64,000 bases of DNA from Rhizobium mesoamericanum STM3625 (GTDB lineage: Bacteria; Pseudomonadota; Alphaproteobacteria; Rhizobiales; Rhizobiaceae): positions 359,582 to 423,581 of the forward strand of contig NZ_HF536773.1 of the NCBI RefSeq assembly GCF_000312665.1. The letters are read 5' to 3'. The notes below the pieces were generated by a model. It was given only the letters and a program-made list of their open reading frames with translations. It was not told where the DNA came from and did not search any database. The stretch's first letter is position 1. Every line of letters begins with the position of its first letter. The position numbers and the translations under genes were made by a program. Positions 1 through 9,001 of the stretch are shown here, piece after piece.

Positions 1-426
1 GACGACGCCCAGCCTGTCCCCAAAATAACCCGCGGCTCTTGTCATTGCGGCGCGGTTCACTGGGAGTTTCGAGGCATTATTCCAGATGCCACGATCTGCA
101 ACTGCACGGTTTGCCGGCGCTACGGCGTGCTGTGGGCCTATGACTATGATGGCCAGGGCATTCGCGTCGAAGATAAAACCGACGCGCTCACCGCCTATAT
201 TTGTGGCTCGCAGAGCCTTTCCTTCAATTTCTGTCGTCGGTGCGGTAATCTCGTCAGTTGGCGCGCTTTGAGGCCAAGCCGAAACGGGCAGACGCGAATT
301 GCAGTCAACCTCCGTCTTGCCGAACCCGCGGAGGTGGCCGACATTCGCCTGCAGCGGTTTGATGGTCTCCATAGTTTCGAGGACTTGCCGCCCGATGCGC
401 GCACGGTGGCCGATGTTTGGTTCTAG
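1..426 (+). CDS. GFA-family zinc-binding protein (5' end outside window)
   Basis: The reading frame is open from base 1, so the N-terminus is missing; 141 codons are visible. It carries the cysteine pattern of the GFA (glutathione-dependent formaldehyde-activating enzyme-like, CENP-V) fold: SCHCG near visible residues 13-17, CNCTVC at 33-38 and FCRRCG further on, which bind two zinc ions. Members are small cytoplasmic zinc proteins; most are not true formaldehyde/glutathione enzymes, so the substrate is unknown. The stop codon overlaps the stop of the convergent cyclase gene within a CTAG. Family assignment is firm, function is not. Confidence 0.85.
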   Translation, partial: DDAQPVPKITRGSCHCGAVHWEFRGIIPDATICNCTVCRRYGVLWAYDYDGQGIRVEDKTDALTAYICGSQSLSFNFCRRCGNLVSWRALRPSRNGQTRIAVNLRLAEPAEVADIRLQRFDGLHSFEDLPPDARTVADVWF

Positions 427-1520
427 CCGTCCAATTGTCGTTCCTCACCAACGCCGGCAGTCTCATCGTCAGGCAGCGTATAGACCGCACACGGCTCTCT
501 AATTCCCCGCAACGGGTGGCTGCCCAGAGAAATCAATGCGGCGCTCGTCTCAGCCGCCACCGCGCCAGAAAGCAAGACGGTGTGCCCCAAGACCTTGCAC
601 AGCCCCTCAAGACGGCTGACCAGATTCACTGCTGGCCCAATAGCCGTAAAGTCCAGTCGGTCGGCCGCGCCGATATTGCCCCAGAGGATTTCCCCGAAAT
701 GGACTGCCACGCCGAACGGAAGCGGTGGTAAACCCTGGCCTTGGCGCACGATGTCGAGATGGTCCATGCCCGCACGCGCGGAAGCGATGGCAAGCAGCGC
801 CGCCTCACAGGCGATGCCCGGCGTGCTTGTGACAGGGAAGATCGCCAGGACCCCGTCCCCCATGAATTTAAGCACCTCACCGCCAAAGGCGTGGACGGCA
901 CCGGCAATTCGATCAAACCAGGCGTCGAGCGTGGCGATCATCACCGCCGGTTCCGTTGCCTCGGAGAGCGCCGTAAAATCGCGCAGATCTGCGCAGAGCA
1001 GCGCGGCCCTTATCGTCTCGCCGGTGCCGCGAGACAGAGCACCGGCTTGCACGCGGGCGGCGCTTCGTCGACCGAGATAGGCCTCGAGAAGCGCGCTCAG
1101 TCCTGCCCTTGCCGACAGCGCTGCCAGGGACGGCGCGGCGAAGCGTGCTGCCAGGTCGAGATTGCCGACCTCGGCAGGCGTGAACGGCCGTGTCCCCGCC
1201 CAGCCCAGTACGGGGCTATCAAGCATTGAGCCCACAGTGCTTTCCTGGACGGGTCCAAGACCGGTCAACCATTCATGCCCGGCCCGATCGTCTGTAGTAA
1301 CGACAAAGCTCAGAGCCTCGATCACGGCCCCGGTTTCGGCGCGCCACAGCCAGGTGCGGCGCGCGATGATCGGGTGGGGTGCTGCAAGTGTCAGGGCGCC
1401 GCCTGCTAGCGGCAACCCGTCATTTAGCAGCCGGCGGCCCAATTCAGCCAGGAACCGCTCGGGATCCGGCGATGCGCCTGCTTCGTCGATCAGCCATGCA
1501 AGGGAGGTGGGCAGATCCAT
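423..1520 (-). CDS. Class III adenylate/guanylate cyclase
   Basis: 365 residues. The N-terminal ~165 residues have no domain I recognise. The C-terminal ~190 residues are a class III cyclase catalytic domain, which makes cyclic nucleotide from NTP. The metal-binding aspartates are visible in CADLRDF (Asp178) and MGDG (Asp222), and EVLKF supplies a Lys (218) at the purine-selecting position, favouring ATP. Helix-forming sequence and FTAIGPAVNLVSRLE near the end are typical of rhizobial soluble cyclases, which are numerous in this group. ATG start; the ribosome binding site is weak. It lies 80 bases downstream of the SRPBCC gene on the same strand. No membrane segment is apparent. Confidence 0.9.
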   Translation of the reverse strand: MDLPTSLAWLIDEAGASPDPERFLAELGRRLLNDGLPLAGGALTLAAPHPIIARRTWLWRAETGAVIEALSFVVTTDDRAGHEWLTGLGPVQESTVGSMLDSPVLGWAGTRPFTPAEVGNLDLAARFAAPSLAALSARAGLSALLEAYLGRRSAARVQAGALSRGTGETIRAALLCADLRDFTALSEATEPAVMIATLDAWFDRIAGAVHAFGGEVLKFMGDGVLAIFPVTSTPGIACEAALLAIASARAGMDHLDIVRQGQGLPPLPFGVAVHFGEILWGNIGAADRLDFTAIGPAVNLVSRLEGLCKVLGHTVLLSGAVAAETSAALISLGSHPLRGIREPCAVYTLPDDETAGVGEERQLDG

Positions 1521-1600
1521 TCTTAGATCATGCCATGGCGGCCGAAAGCTGTCACTTGCCGCGCAATTTGTTTACTGCGGTACCGATCGGAAAAAGGCTA

Positions 1601-2047
1601 TCAAACCCGACCGGCCCATTGATCCGGGCCCGGATCACGCCCGGCCGCGCATTCCGCCAGTCTGCCGATATAATGCTCCCAGCCTTCCGCATGTCCGGCA
1701 CACTGCTCGGCATTTGGCAATCCGGTATGTGTCAATCGCAACAGGGTTCCGCCCGACTTCTCGATCAGATCTATTTCCACCAGGCTCGACCCGGGCGGTA
1801 CAATCTCACTCCCGTCCCACCCAAAGCTGTAGGCGAGCCGATGGACGGGCACAACCTCTCGGAAAGACCCCCGAGCGAAGCGAGCGCCGGTAACGTTGAC
1901 GAGATAAAGCCCACCCGGCTGAGGCTCGACCTGTGCCTCCGTCCCCATCCAGCGCAGGATCTTTTCAGGATCGGTGAGCAAGGCAAAAACCGCAGAAGGC
2001 GGCGCCGAGATGTGGGTCTCGCGGTGGACGACAAGAGGCTCCTGCAT
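1601..2047 (-). CDS. SRPBCC / AHSA1-like protein
   Basis: 148 residues. The sequence has the START-like SRPBCC layout: an N-terminal strand with HISAPPSAVFALLTDPEKILRWM, a central GGLYLVNV turn, and a C-terminal helix around HAEGWEHYIGRL, characteristic of the Aha1/polyketide cyclase-like domain. Such proteins bind hydrophobic ligands in a deep pocket; no specific ligand can be given. The ATG at 2047 has AGGAGG five bases upstream, better than the TTG one codon before. It often pairs with an ArsR regulator, but none is visible here; the next gene on the strand is the cyclase. Confidence 0.8.
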   Translation of the reverse strand: MQEPLVVHRETHISAPPSAVFALLTDPEKILRWMGTEAQVEPQPGGLYLVNVTGARFARGSFREVVPVHRLAYSFGWDGSEIVPPGSSLVEIDLIEKSGGTLLRLTHTGLPNAEQCAGHAEGWEHYIGRLAECAAGRDPGPDQWAGRV

Positions 2048-2567
2048 CAACTCCTCCTATGGCTGCTGCAATCCGATCCGCCAACCGGCCTGTTGGCGCC
2101 TTTCGCGAATTCTCTCCGGGAGGAGATAGGCAAGAGATCTCCCGCAACAAGTACGCACCGGCGCCTGCCAAGCTTGCCGTTCGCAGCCGTCGATCGATAG
2201 CCAAGCTCGGCAGCGCACGCCGAACGCGCCGGCTCATCTCGTCGCCGACGGAGCCATTGAGACTAGGAGCCCGACTTGCCGTTGCAAGTGAACAACCTGC
2301 CCTTATTGCCACCTGTTGCAGCGTGATCTTCAGGCTTCTCCAAAGATCAAGACTTAAACGAATGCGCCGGCCTATTTCGACCTTTTGGATGAAAGATTTA
2401 TGTCAGCGGAGGCACTTTGCGCGGCTGCTCGCGGCAAGAAGACAGCCAAATCGCCCGGACCGCATCGTCGTTCGCCTTGTTGTCCGCCCGTCCCGCTTGC
2501 CAGAGGGGAGTGGACGGATGCGCCGCGTTATGGCGTATTCTACCCAACGACTATGGGGGCCGGCAGA
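2048..2567. other. Intergenic region between divergent genes
   Basis: About 520 bases between the SRPBCC gene and the cation antiporter, which are transcribed away from each other. The region must hold both promoters. Open frames exist but lack family resemblance and run into low-quality arginine-rich translations, so I see no gene here. Confidence 0.5.
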
Positions 2568-3698
2568 ATGAACCCGGAAGTGGCCGCACCGCAACGCCTA
2601 CGGTTGGCGCTTATACTACGTCAGGAGTGGCTCCTTGCGGTCAGCGCCGCTACAAGCATCGTGTTCCTCCTTGTCGGTCGCATTCTATTCGGCTTGCTTG
2701 CCAATCCGGCGTGGCTGCTCATCATGTTCGTCTGGCTGTTTTCAGTCGTGCTTGGCTCGGCACTGTCCGTCGTGCGTCATGCCGATCATCTCGCGGAACG
2801 ACTGGGAGAGCCTTACGGAACACTTATCCTGACCCTTGCCATTACCTCAATTGAGGTGATGGCCATCACGGCGGTCATGCAGCATGGCGAGAACAATCCG
2901 ACGCTGGTGCGCGACACACTTTTTGCCGTGGTGATGATCATCCTCAATGGCATGGTCGGCCTGTCCTTGCTGGTTGGGGGCTGGCGGCGGCCTGAACAAC
3001 ACCACAATCTCCAAGGTGCCAATGCCTATCTGGGGGTTATCGTTCCCCTGGCGACGCTGAGCATGATCATGCCCAACTTCACGCATCCAGCCAATGGGCC
3101 GCCTTACTCCGCTATCCAACAGGCGGTTCTCGCCTTCATTGCAGTTGGGCTCTACAGCATATTTCTGACCCTGCAGACCGGCCGCCATAGAGGCTTCTTC
3201 ATCGACGAGACCGGCGAGGCAGCAGACCATGTCAAACCGGACGGGGGGCCGCTTTGGGTTCCCGTCATCCTTCTCTTTGCCTATATGGCCCTCGTCGTTT
3301 TCCTGGTCGAGCAGTTGGCTGCGCCAATCGACTACTTCATCGAGACGCTGCATGCTCCCGCAGCGCTTGGCGGTGTCGTCATGGCCATCCTTGTCGCAAC
3401 GCCAGAGGCAATCAGCGCTGTTCGCGCCTCGCTCGCCAATCACCTGCAGAGGTCGGTTAACATCTTCATGGGATCCGTTCTGTCGACGATCGGACTGACG
3501 GTACCGGCAATGCTGGCCATCAGCCATCTCAGCGGCCATCCGGTCGTGCTGGGGCTGGAACGTACCGACAGCGTAATGCTGGTGCTGACGCTGGCCTTGA
3601 GCATCATCACCTTCGCCAGCGGACGTACCCATCTCATGCAAGGCGCCGTGCACCTTGTCCTGTTCGTTGCCTACTTTTTGCTGATATTCGAAACGTAA
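2568..3698 (+). CDS. Ca2+/H+ antiporter, ChaA type
   Basis: 376 residues, the usual length of ChaA (about 366). It is an inner-membrane cation/proton exchanger of the CaCA superfamily with about eleven hydrophobic segments. The two alpha repeats are visible: first ITSIEVMAITAVM with its acidic residue, then ATPEAISAVRASLANHLQRSVNIFMGSVLSTIGLTVPAM, where the Glu and polar residues form the ion site. The ATG at 2568 is chosen because the conserved protein begins there (MNPEVAAPQ); an upstream in-frame extension looks non-coding. The gene stands alone. Likely role: Ca2+ or Na+/K+ extrusion at alkaline pH. Confidence 0.85.
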   Translation: MNPEVAAPQRLRLALILRQEWLLAVSAATSIVFLLVGRILFGLLANPAWLLIMFVWLFSVVLGSALSVVRHADHLAERLGEPYGTLILTLAITSIEVMAITAVMQHGENNPTLVRDTLFAVVMIILNGMVGLSLLVGGWRRPEQHHNLQGANAYLGVIVPLATLSMIMPNFTHPANGPPYSAIQQAVLAFIAVGLYSIFLTLQTGRHRGFFIDETGEAADHVKPDGGPLWVPVILLFAYMALVVFLVEQLAAPIDYFIETLHAPAALGGVVMAILVATPEAISAVRASLANHLQRSVNIFMGSVLSTIGLTVPAMLAISHLSGHPVVLGLERTDSVMLVLTLALSIITFASGRTHLMQGAVHLVLFVAYFLLIFET

Positions 3699-3703
3699 CC
3701 GCC

Positions 3704-3727
3704 CTCGCGACCAATACTGATCGCGAG
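3704..3727. terminator. Stem-loop after the antiporter gene
   Basis: CTCGCGA and TCGCGAG form a perfect 7-bp stem with a 10-base loop just after the antiporter stop codon and before the convergent SPW gene. There is no U-tract, so an intrinsic terminator is only possible. Confidence 0.35.
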
Positions 3728-3795
3728 TCGCGCGTACGATACGTAACGGCCAAGTCCTCTCAAGGGACCAGCCGCGGCGATAGGGTCAGGTCCGG

Positions 3796-4155
3796 CTAAG
3801 CGTGTGCGTGCGGATGATGAACATCCCAGACTGCCCATAATGAAACCGCAGCAACGAGCACACCAAGCACGACGGCCGTCCACATCGCGTTCGCACTGGC
3901 CACAAAGCCAAGCAGCCACGGGGACGCAATCAGCCAGAGGCCGAGTACGAGATTTGCCCATTCCTCCCATTCGGAGAACACCGACAGTGCCGCTGTGGCC
4001 AACGCGCCAAGCATGACGGCTACGATCCAGGCATTCCAGCTCGGCATGGCTTCAGCCGCGAAGCCCATAACCCATGGCGAGACGAACAAGCAAACCGCCA
4101 GAACCAGATTAGCCCAGTCCTGCTTTTTCCTTCCTTCCATCAGAGTGATTGCCAT
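3796..4155 (-). CDS. SPW-repeat membrane protein
   Basis: 119 residues with two copies of the SPW repeat: WANLVLAVCLFVSPWVMGF at about 14-32 and WANLVLGLWLIASPWLLGF at about 66-84, each followed by a further hydrophobic stretch, giving four transmembrane segments. The family is a small integral membrane protein of unknown function common in alphaproteobacteria. GGAGG lies five bases before the ATG. It is a single gene; the 210 bases upstream are AT-richer and show no other gene. Confidence 0.85.
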   Translation of the reverse strand: MAITLMEGRKKQDWANLVLAVCLFVSPWVMGFAAEAMPSWNAWIVAVMLGALATAALSVFSEWEEWANLVLGLWLIASPWLLGFVASANAMWTAVVLGVLVAAVSLWAVWDVHHPHAHA

Positions 4156-4365
4156 GATGACCTCCCAATATAAAGCTTATCAGGCGTCGCGTGAACTTCA
4201 CGCTTAAGTATATAATTTGGTGAGCTCCAAGATTTAAATCAAGATATCGCAATGCAATACTTGAGATTCAGGTCTACAGCCGCAACCACGCAGAGCATTG
4301 TTCTAAACCAGCCAGGGATACATCCCGCTGAAGTTGCTGCGCCCGGCGCGCCGCCAAAATCCATG

Positions 4366-6159
4366 TCAACAGATTGCTAAACGCTTGCCCTGGCGAGGGT
4401 GGCCAAGAGCAAGAGCTTGCAGCTTTGCCAGCTCAATCATTTTTTGGCGGGCCGGCAGCGGTGTCAGATTATGGTCGGCATCGGGAAACAGATGCAGCTG
4501 CACATTCGGGTAGGCAGCCAGTCTTTCGCCCGCATCGCCAAAGTTGATGCGGAACATCTCCTGCCCGTCGTCGCCTTCCGTATAGATGATGGAAAGCACA
4601 GCGCCTCGGTTGGCCAGCGATTGGAAATCGCGATGCACTTGCGCTGTCAACTGCGTGAGTGGCCGGGCGGGTGCGAAGACGGGAGACAATCCGGTAGCCG
4701 CTCGATCGACGAGGCGCACGGAGATGTTCTTGGTTACAGCACCGAGATCCACTTCGCCGTTCCACAGGCGGCGAACCGTTTCCATATCGAAGACATTTCT
4801 CATATATGCCTTGAGCGTCTTGGGCAGTCCCTTGAAGCGCCAACGGAAGGCGACCGGATTGACGATCATGCAAGCGTCCCAGCGCGGATCTGCAAGCACA
4901 CTTCGGAACGCGACATAGGCGCCACTGCACCGTCCAATCAGGATTGTCCGTGCGGCGATGCCAAGGCTATCAATGAAGTCGCGAGCTATTTCGACATCGG
5001 CAATCTGGCTCTCGTCATAAAGAACCTGCTTGCGACGCCCCGCTACCGGCGGGCTATCTCCAACACCGGCGCTGTCAAAGCGCAGGGATGAGACGCCGAT
5101 TGCTGCCAACTCACGCGCAAGCTCAACCGACGAACGCGCCCAACCTGCGGCGTGATCATAGGCGGTCGTCAGGATAACCGCGGTCACCCCCACGAACGCT
5201 TCGGTCGGTTCGCACAGCACTCCGTAGAGCCGATCTTGAGGTCCGAAGCGAAGAAACGTTTCGCGCATTTTGGCAGAATGGATCGACGCAATCGCAACTG
5301 GGCTCCTGGCCGGCGGCGCGCTGGGGATCCGGTATTGCGGGAGTGATTGCAGCCATTCAACTAGCTCATCATTGAGCGCGTCCGGGATTTCCTGATTGAG
5401 CGGGTTGGAGACCAGTGCATCATATCCAGCAAACGGTGTCGTGCGCAGCTGGCAGCCGGCGGCCTGGAGACTGTCGCGAAACGCTGTGTCCCCTTCCAAG
5501 CCTGGGCGCTCAGCGAGAAAGATCTGCGGCTTGGTGCCGATCTCGACATTGTTGAGATCGAGCGTTCGGAGATCGTTGGCAACGGCGGGTGGCATGCGCA
5601 GTCCCGCGATTGATCCAGGCGCGCCATCGCGCAGCTCCGGCTTGATGCCCAAACCGTCATCAATGAGCCTCGAAAACAAGGACAGCTCACGCAGATAGGC
5701 ACGTCCTTTCAGGACCGGCGCCAGGAGGGCAATTGCGGCAAGCGACGGCTCTGAACGAACTTGCATGAGGGCGAGACTGGCGCCGATTCCCTGTCCGAGG
5801 AAAACCAAACTGCGTGCGCCCGACAGCACTTTCAGCTCTTCTGCAGCTTTTCCGATCACTTCGGACCACCCCGACAGCCCGCGTTCGGCCGGCGTATGAT
5901 CCAGCGAATTTGCGGTTCCAGGATAGTCGAAGCGAAGGCTTGCGATGCCGATTTCGGCGAGCCGTTCCGCCAGAACGCGATAGAGCCGGCGCGTGCACAT
6001 CTCCTCGATCCCCCATGGATTGAGGAAAAGCACCGCCAGGTCGCTTTTTGGTGCGCCATCATCAGCTGCGGTAAACAGACCGATATGCGACCCGAAGACC
6101 GTTGGCTGCGCGGCGGAACGCCCCTTTCCTTGTTCCCGGTTCATGCCAGTCTGCTTCAC
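4366..6159 (-). CDS. Two-domain alpha/beta hydrolase with Cys in place of Ser nucleophile
   Basis: 597 residues holding two alpha/beta hydrolase domains in tandem, about 25-275 and 295-590. Each has the HG-loop/RFD-G-G-DS segment of the family (RFDYPGTANS; RFDSAGVGDS). At the nucleophile elbow, domain 1 reads GQGIG (Gly124 where Ser is expected) and domain 2 reads GRCSG (Cys411). Domain 2 keeps a plausible catalytic His in PDADHNLTP. This pairing recalls the two hydrolases that accompany exosortase/polysaccharide loci, and a polysaccharide locus lies directly upstream, but the substrate is unknown. The GTG start at 6159 has AAGGGAAG six bases upstream; an ATG five codons later is the alternative. 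Confidence 0.75.
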   Translation of the reverse strand: MKQTGMNREQGKGRSAAQPTVFGSHIGLFTAADDGAPKSDLAVLFLNPWGIEEMCTRRLYRVLAERLAEIGIASLRFDYPGTANSLDHTPAERGLSGWSEVIGKAAEELKVLSGARSLVFLGQGIGASLALMQVRSEPSLAAIALLAPVLKGRAYLRELSLFSRLIDDGLGIKPELRDGAPGSIAGLRMPPAVANDLRTLDLNNVEIGTKPQIFLAERPGLEGDTAFRDSLQAAGCQLRTTPFAGYDALVSNPLNQEIPDALNDELVEWLQSLPQYRIPSAPPARSPVAIASIHSAKMRETFLRFGPQDRLYGVLCEPTEAFVGVTAVILTTAYDHAAGWARSSVELARELAAIGVSSLRFDSAGVGDSPPVAGRRKQVLYDESQIADVEIARDFIDSLGIAARTILIGRCSGAYVAFRSVLADPRWDACMIVNPVAFRWRFKGLPKTLKAYMRNVFDMETVRRLWNGEVDLGAVTKNISVRLVDRAATGLSPVFAPARPLTQLTAQVHRDFQSLANRGAVLSIIYTEGDDGQEMFRINFGDAGERLAAYPNVQLHLFPDADHNLTPLPARQKMIELAKLQALALGHPRQGKRLAIC

Positions 6160-6305
6160 TTTTTTCTTCCCTTTGACACACTCCGATTGAGTGCCCCGCC
6201 GACCTATTCCTGATCGATATACTTTAGGAGTTAAGAATTTTCCCGAAGCAGGCGTGCGTTACTTGGATTCTGCTTCGTGGTCGATCACCAGGACGCCTTT
6301 CCCGA

Positions 6306-7724
6306 TCAGGCTACCCGCAGCCGCCTCGTCAATGCCAAGCGGGCGCCGGCCAGGTTGAGCGCGAGTGCGGCCGCAGCATAAACCACGACACCCGTTATGA
6401 TCGGGACAGTCAGGTCGACGATGACATTACCGGTCTGGTGCCTGCCGACGATGAACGTCGGCACCGCCATCGTTGCAGTCGCAAGACTGACCTTCACGAT
6501 CGGACGAAGTTCAAGCGGCAAGCGATGAGCGCGGTAGGATAGGAAGTAACCGGCGATCACGCCACCTATCTCGGCAATCAGCAGCGCCCATGCCGCGCCG
6601 ACCAGCTGGAAGCGCGGTACAAGGATAAACATGCCAATGATGTTGATGGCCAGTATGATCATGCCTTGCGCGCCCATCAGGCTCGGCTTCTTCGCCAGCT
6701 GAAAGCTGACATGCACGAACTGGTAGGAGATCGAACGAAACAGCCAGGCAAAGACCAGGATCGGGATGAGGATGGCAGCCGCATCGCGAAACTCCGGCCC
6801 AAGGATCAGGCTTGCGAAGCCCGGCGCCACCAGTGCCAGTCCGACGACCATCGGCATCAGCACGGTCAGTAGAACCTCGGCCGTTTCCATCAGATGCCGG
6901 TTGGTTGCCTTGTGGTCTTTCTGTGCGAGCAGACGGATCGCCACGGGAATCGTTGCGGAGCCGATCGCAACACCGGGAAAAAGAATGATCTGGCGGACCA
7001 GATCGGCCGCGGCACCATAGACGCCTGCCGCCGTCTCGCCGATGTAGGTCACAATGATCACGCGGTCGAGAACGGTGTGCAGGACAAAGATGAAGGATGA
7101 TGCCGTCATCGGCAGGCCGAAGTGCACCATGTCCTTCAGCAGTCCAGGGTCAAACGGATGGCGTGGTCGGCGCCAGACATCCGGCGCGTAGACCAACAAG
7201 GTGGCGAGATAGGAGCAGGCTACGCTCACCAGAAGGCCCTGCCCGCCCATGCCGAGTACCATGACCAGGCCCGAGGAGAAGATCAGTGTCAGCACGGCAC
7301 GCAGAATGACCGACCACATGTAGGCGCCGGTCTGCTGGCGTGAGCGGAACACCTCCTGTACGAATTCGAACAGCCCGACCATAAAGGCAACGAAGACCGC
7401 AGGCACGACATAGGTCGACGGGCCCTCGGCAATCAGCCACGTCACGAGAATGACAAGCGGACTAAGGAGCATGAGCCCGGCATAGGCATAGAGCGCGGTG
7501 GTGCGAACATCCTTCGATCCTCCTTCGGAATCGAAGCGCAGCACGGAGAATTTTATCCAGCCGAACAGCAGCGTCGATATGACGCCGGCAACGCCTGTGC
7601 CGACGACATAGATGCCGTATTCATGTGGGCTTAGCATGCGGGTGAAAAGCACGACTGAAACGAACCCAAAGAGGGCCGAAACAGCGTTGGCAATCATGTA
7701 TGTCGAAATCTGGCGAAACATCAT
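6306..7724 (-). CDS. Polysaccharide flippase, Wzx/PST family
   Basis: 472 residues with about 12-14 hydrophobic segments, starting MMFRQISTYMIANAVSALFG. It matches the oligosaccharide flippase (MATE/MOP superfamily) that moves undecaprenyl-linked repeat units across the inner membrane. The start ATG overlaps the TGA of the GH10 gene in an ATGA, so the two are translationally coupled. It completes, with the divergent co-polymerase and polymerase genes, a Wzx/Wzy-dependent export system. Which sugar repeat it carries cannot be read from sequence. Confidence 0.85.
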   Translation of the reverse strand: MMFRQISTYMIANAVSALFGFVSVVLFTRMLSPHEYGIYVVGTGVAGVISTLLFGWIKFSVLRFDSEGGSKDVRTTALYAYAGLMLLSPLVILVTWLIAEGPSTYVVPAVFVAFMVGLFEFVQEVFRSRQQTGAYMWSVILRAVLTLIFSSGLVMVLGMGGQGLLVSVACSYLATLLVYAPDVWRRPRHPFDPGLLKDMVHFGLPMTASSFIFVLHTVLDRVIIVTYIGETAAGVYGAAADLVRQIILFPGVAIGSATIPVAIRLLAQKDHKATNRHLMETAEVLLTVLMPMVVGLALVAPGFASLILGPEFRDAAAILIPILVFAWLFRSISYQFVHVSFQLAKKPSLMGAQGMIILAINIIGMFILVPRFQLVGAAWALLIAEIGGVIAGYFLSYRAHRLPLELRPIVKVSLATATMAVPTFIVGRHQTGNVIVDLTVPIITGVVVYAAAALALNLAGARLALTRRLRVA

Positions 7725-8803
7725 TCGGCAGCACGCGTGAATTCTTCGATCACCTTCATCAGCGCCTTGGGCCGGCAGCCGGCATCGAGCGGCAGCGGAC
7801 GATTGGGCTTGCCGTCGTCGCGCTTGAACCACATCGGCACCCAGGTATAGCGATCGGTAATACCCCAGGTCAGAATTGCACTCGGCTGCGCCGCGTCAAA
7901 GATCGCTTCTAGAAATTCCCGCGCTCGCGCAGCGACAAGCTGGTCACGGTCATATTCGAAAGCAGGCAGTTTGTTGTCGATCACATCGAGCTCGGTCACG
8001 AGAACATCAAGCTGCATTTCCTTCACTGTTTCGACGAATTTCGACAGACCGTCTCTGTCGATGTCCATGTCACCAGGAAGATGGCCCTGAATGCCAACCG
8101 CATGGAGCGGCACGTCGCGATCCTTCAGGTCGCGCAGGAGATCCAGCAACGCTTGGCGGCGGTCACTGCATTGTTGTGTTGGATTCTCGATATTGTAGTC
8201 GTTGATGACGAGTTGTGCGGAAGGATCGACCTCAGCGGCAGTGCGCAGGGCAAGCTCAATGTAACGCTTGCCGAGCCGCTCCTGCCAGATCGAACCACGG
8301 ATCGTAGCCCCGCTTTCAGGATGATCGGCAATCGCTTCGTTGACGACATCCCAGCTCGGAATTCGCCCCTGATAGCGTCCGACTACTGTCGTGATGTGGT
8401 GGACAAGTTCGCGCTCAGCCGCCGCAGCGCTCCCGATGGTCTGCGTCCATTCGGGCATGGCGCCGTACCAGGCAAGCGTATGACCGCGCATCTTCATGCC
8501 GTTCTGATCGGCAAAGGCGATCAGGCGGTCAGGTTGGTCGAACACGAATTGATCCTGGCTGGGACGCAGGTCGAACCATTTCAATCCGCCCTCGCCGACG
8601 ACGAGCTGGCAGTAGTCGACAATCGCCGCCCGATAGTCGAATTCCGTAACAAGAAGGTCGGTACGCACCGCCGAGCCATAGGGAATGCTCCTTCTTGCAT
8701 CGGCTGCCTTGGCAGTAGGGTGACTTCGTGCAAAGGGGTCGAGGGCGCCGGAGGATGCCAGTCCGGCACCCAATGCGCCGACAACGAAGTCGCGCCTACG
8801 CAT
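7721..8803 (-). CDS. Tat-exported GH10 glycosidase (endo-beta-1,4-xylanase family)
   Basis: 360 residues. The N-terminus MRRRDFVVGALGAGLASSGA is a twin-arginine signal, so the enzyme folds before export. The rest is a GH10 TIM barrel: the acid/base Glu156 sits in WDVVNEA and the nucleophile Glu271 in VTELDV; RGHTLAWYG and GIQGHL are further GH10 landmarks. GH10 enzymes cleave beta-1,4-xylan and sometimes beta-1,4-glucan or related chains with retention. Its coupling to the flippase suggests that it acts on the polysaccharide made by this locus (trimming or release) rather than on plant xylan, but this is inference. No carbohydrate-binding module is present. Confidence 0.9.
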   Translation of the reverse strand: MRRRDFVVGALGAGLASSGALDPFARSHPTAKAADARRSIPYGSAVRTDLLVTEFDYRAAIVDYCQLVVGEGGLKWFDLRPSQDQFVFDQPDRLIAFADQNGMKMRGHTLAWYGAMPEWTQTIGSAAAAERELVHHITTVVGRYQGRIPSWDVVNEAIADHPESGATIRGSIWQERLGKRYIELALRTAAEVDPSAQLVINDYNIENPTQQCSDRRQALLDLLRDLKDRDVPLHAVGIQGHLPGDMDIDRDGLSKFVETVKEMQLDVLVTELDVIDNKLPAFEYDRDQLVAARAREFLEAIFDAAQPSAILTWGITDRYTWVPMWFKRDDGKPNRPLPLDAGCRPKALMKVIEEFTRAAE

Positions 8804-9001
8804 GAATGGATATCCTTGGATTGCGTATAAATGAACCAGAATTCGACCGCGGACGCGGACAAAACCATCAATATCTCAAGTTTAGTGGAGACTTGCTTCG
8901 CGCGCACGCGACAATTGAAATCGCTATTAATGGATACTTAAGGAAAATCAGGTCTCTTAACCATAGGTCTGCGCTTTCGCGCCGTGTCAATCAGAACCGC
9001 C

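Noticed and set aside
2059..2571. 170-codon open frame before the antiporter gene
   Set aside because: Arginine-rich, no family resemblance, runs across the antiporter start in another frame; likely non-coding.
8956..8963. TTAACCAT, a CtrA half-site, before the co-polymerase gene
   Set aside because: No second TTAA at the required seven-base spacing, so it is probably chance.
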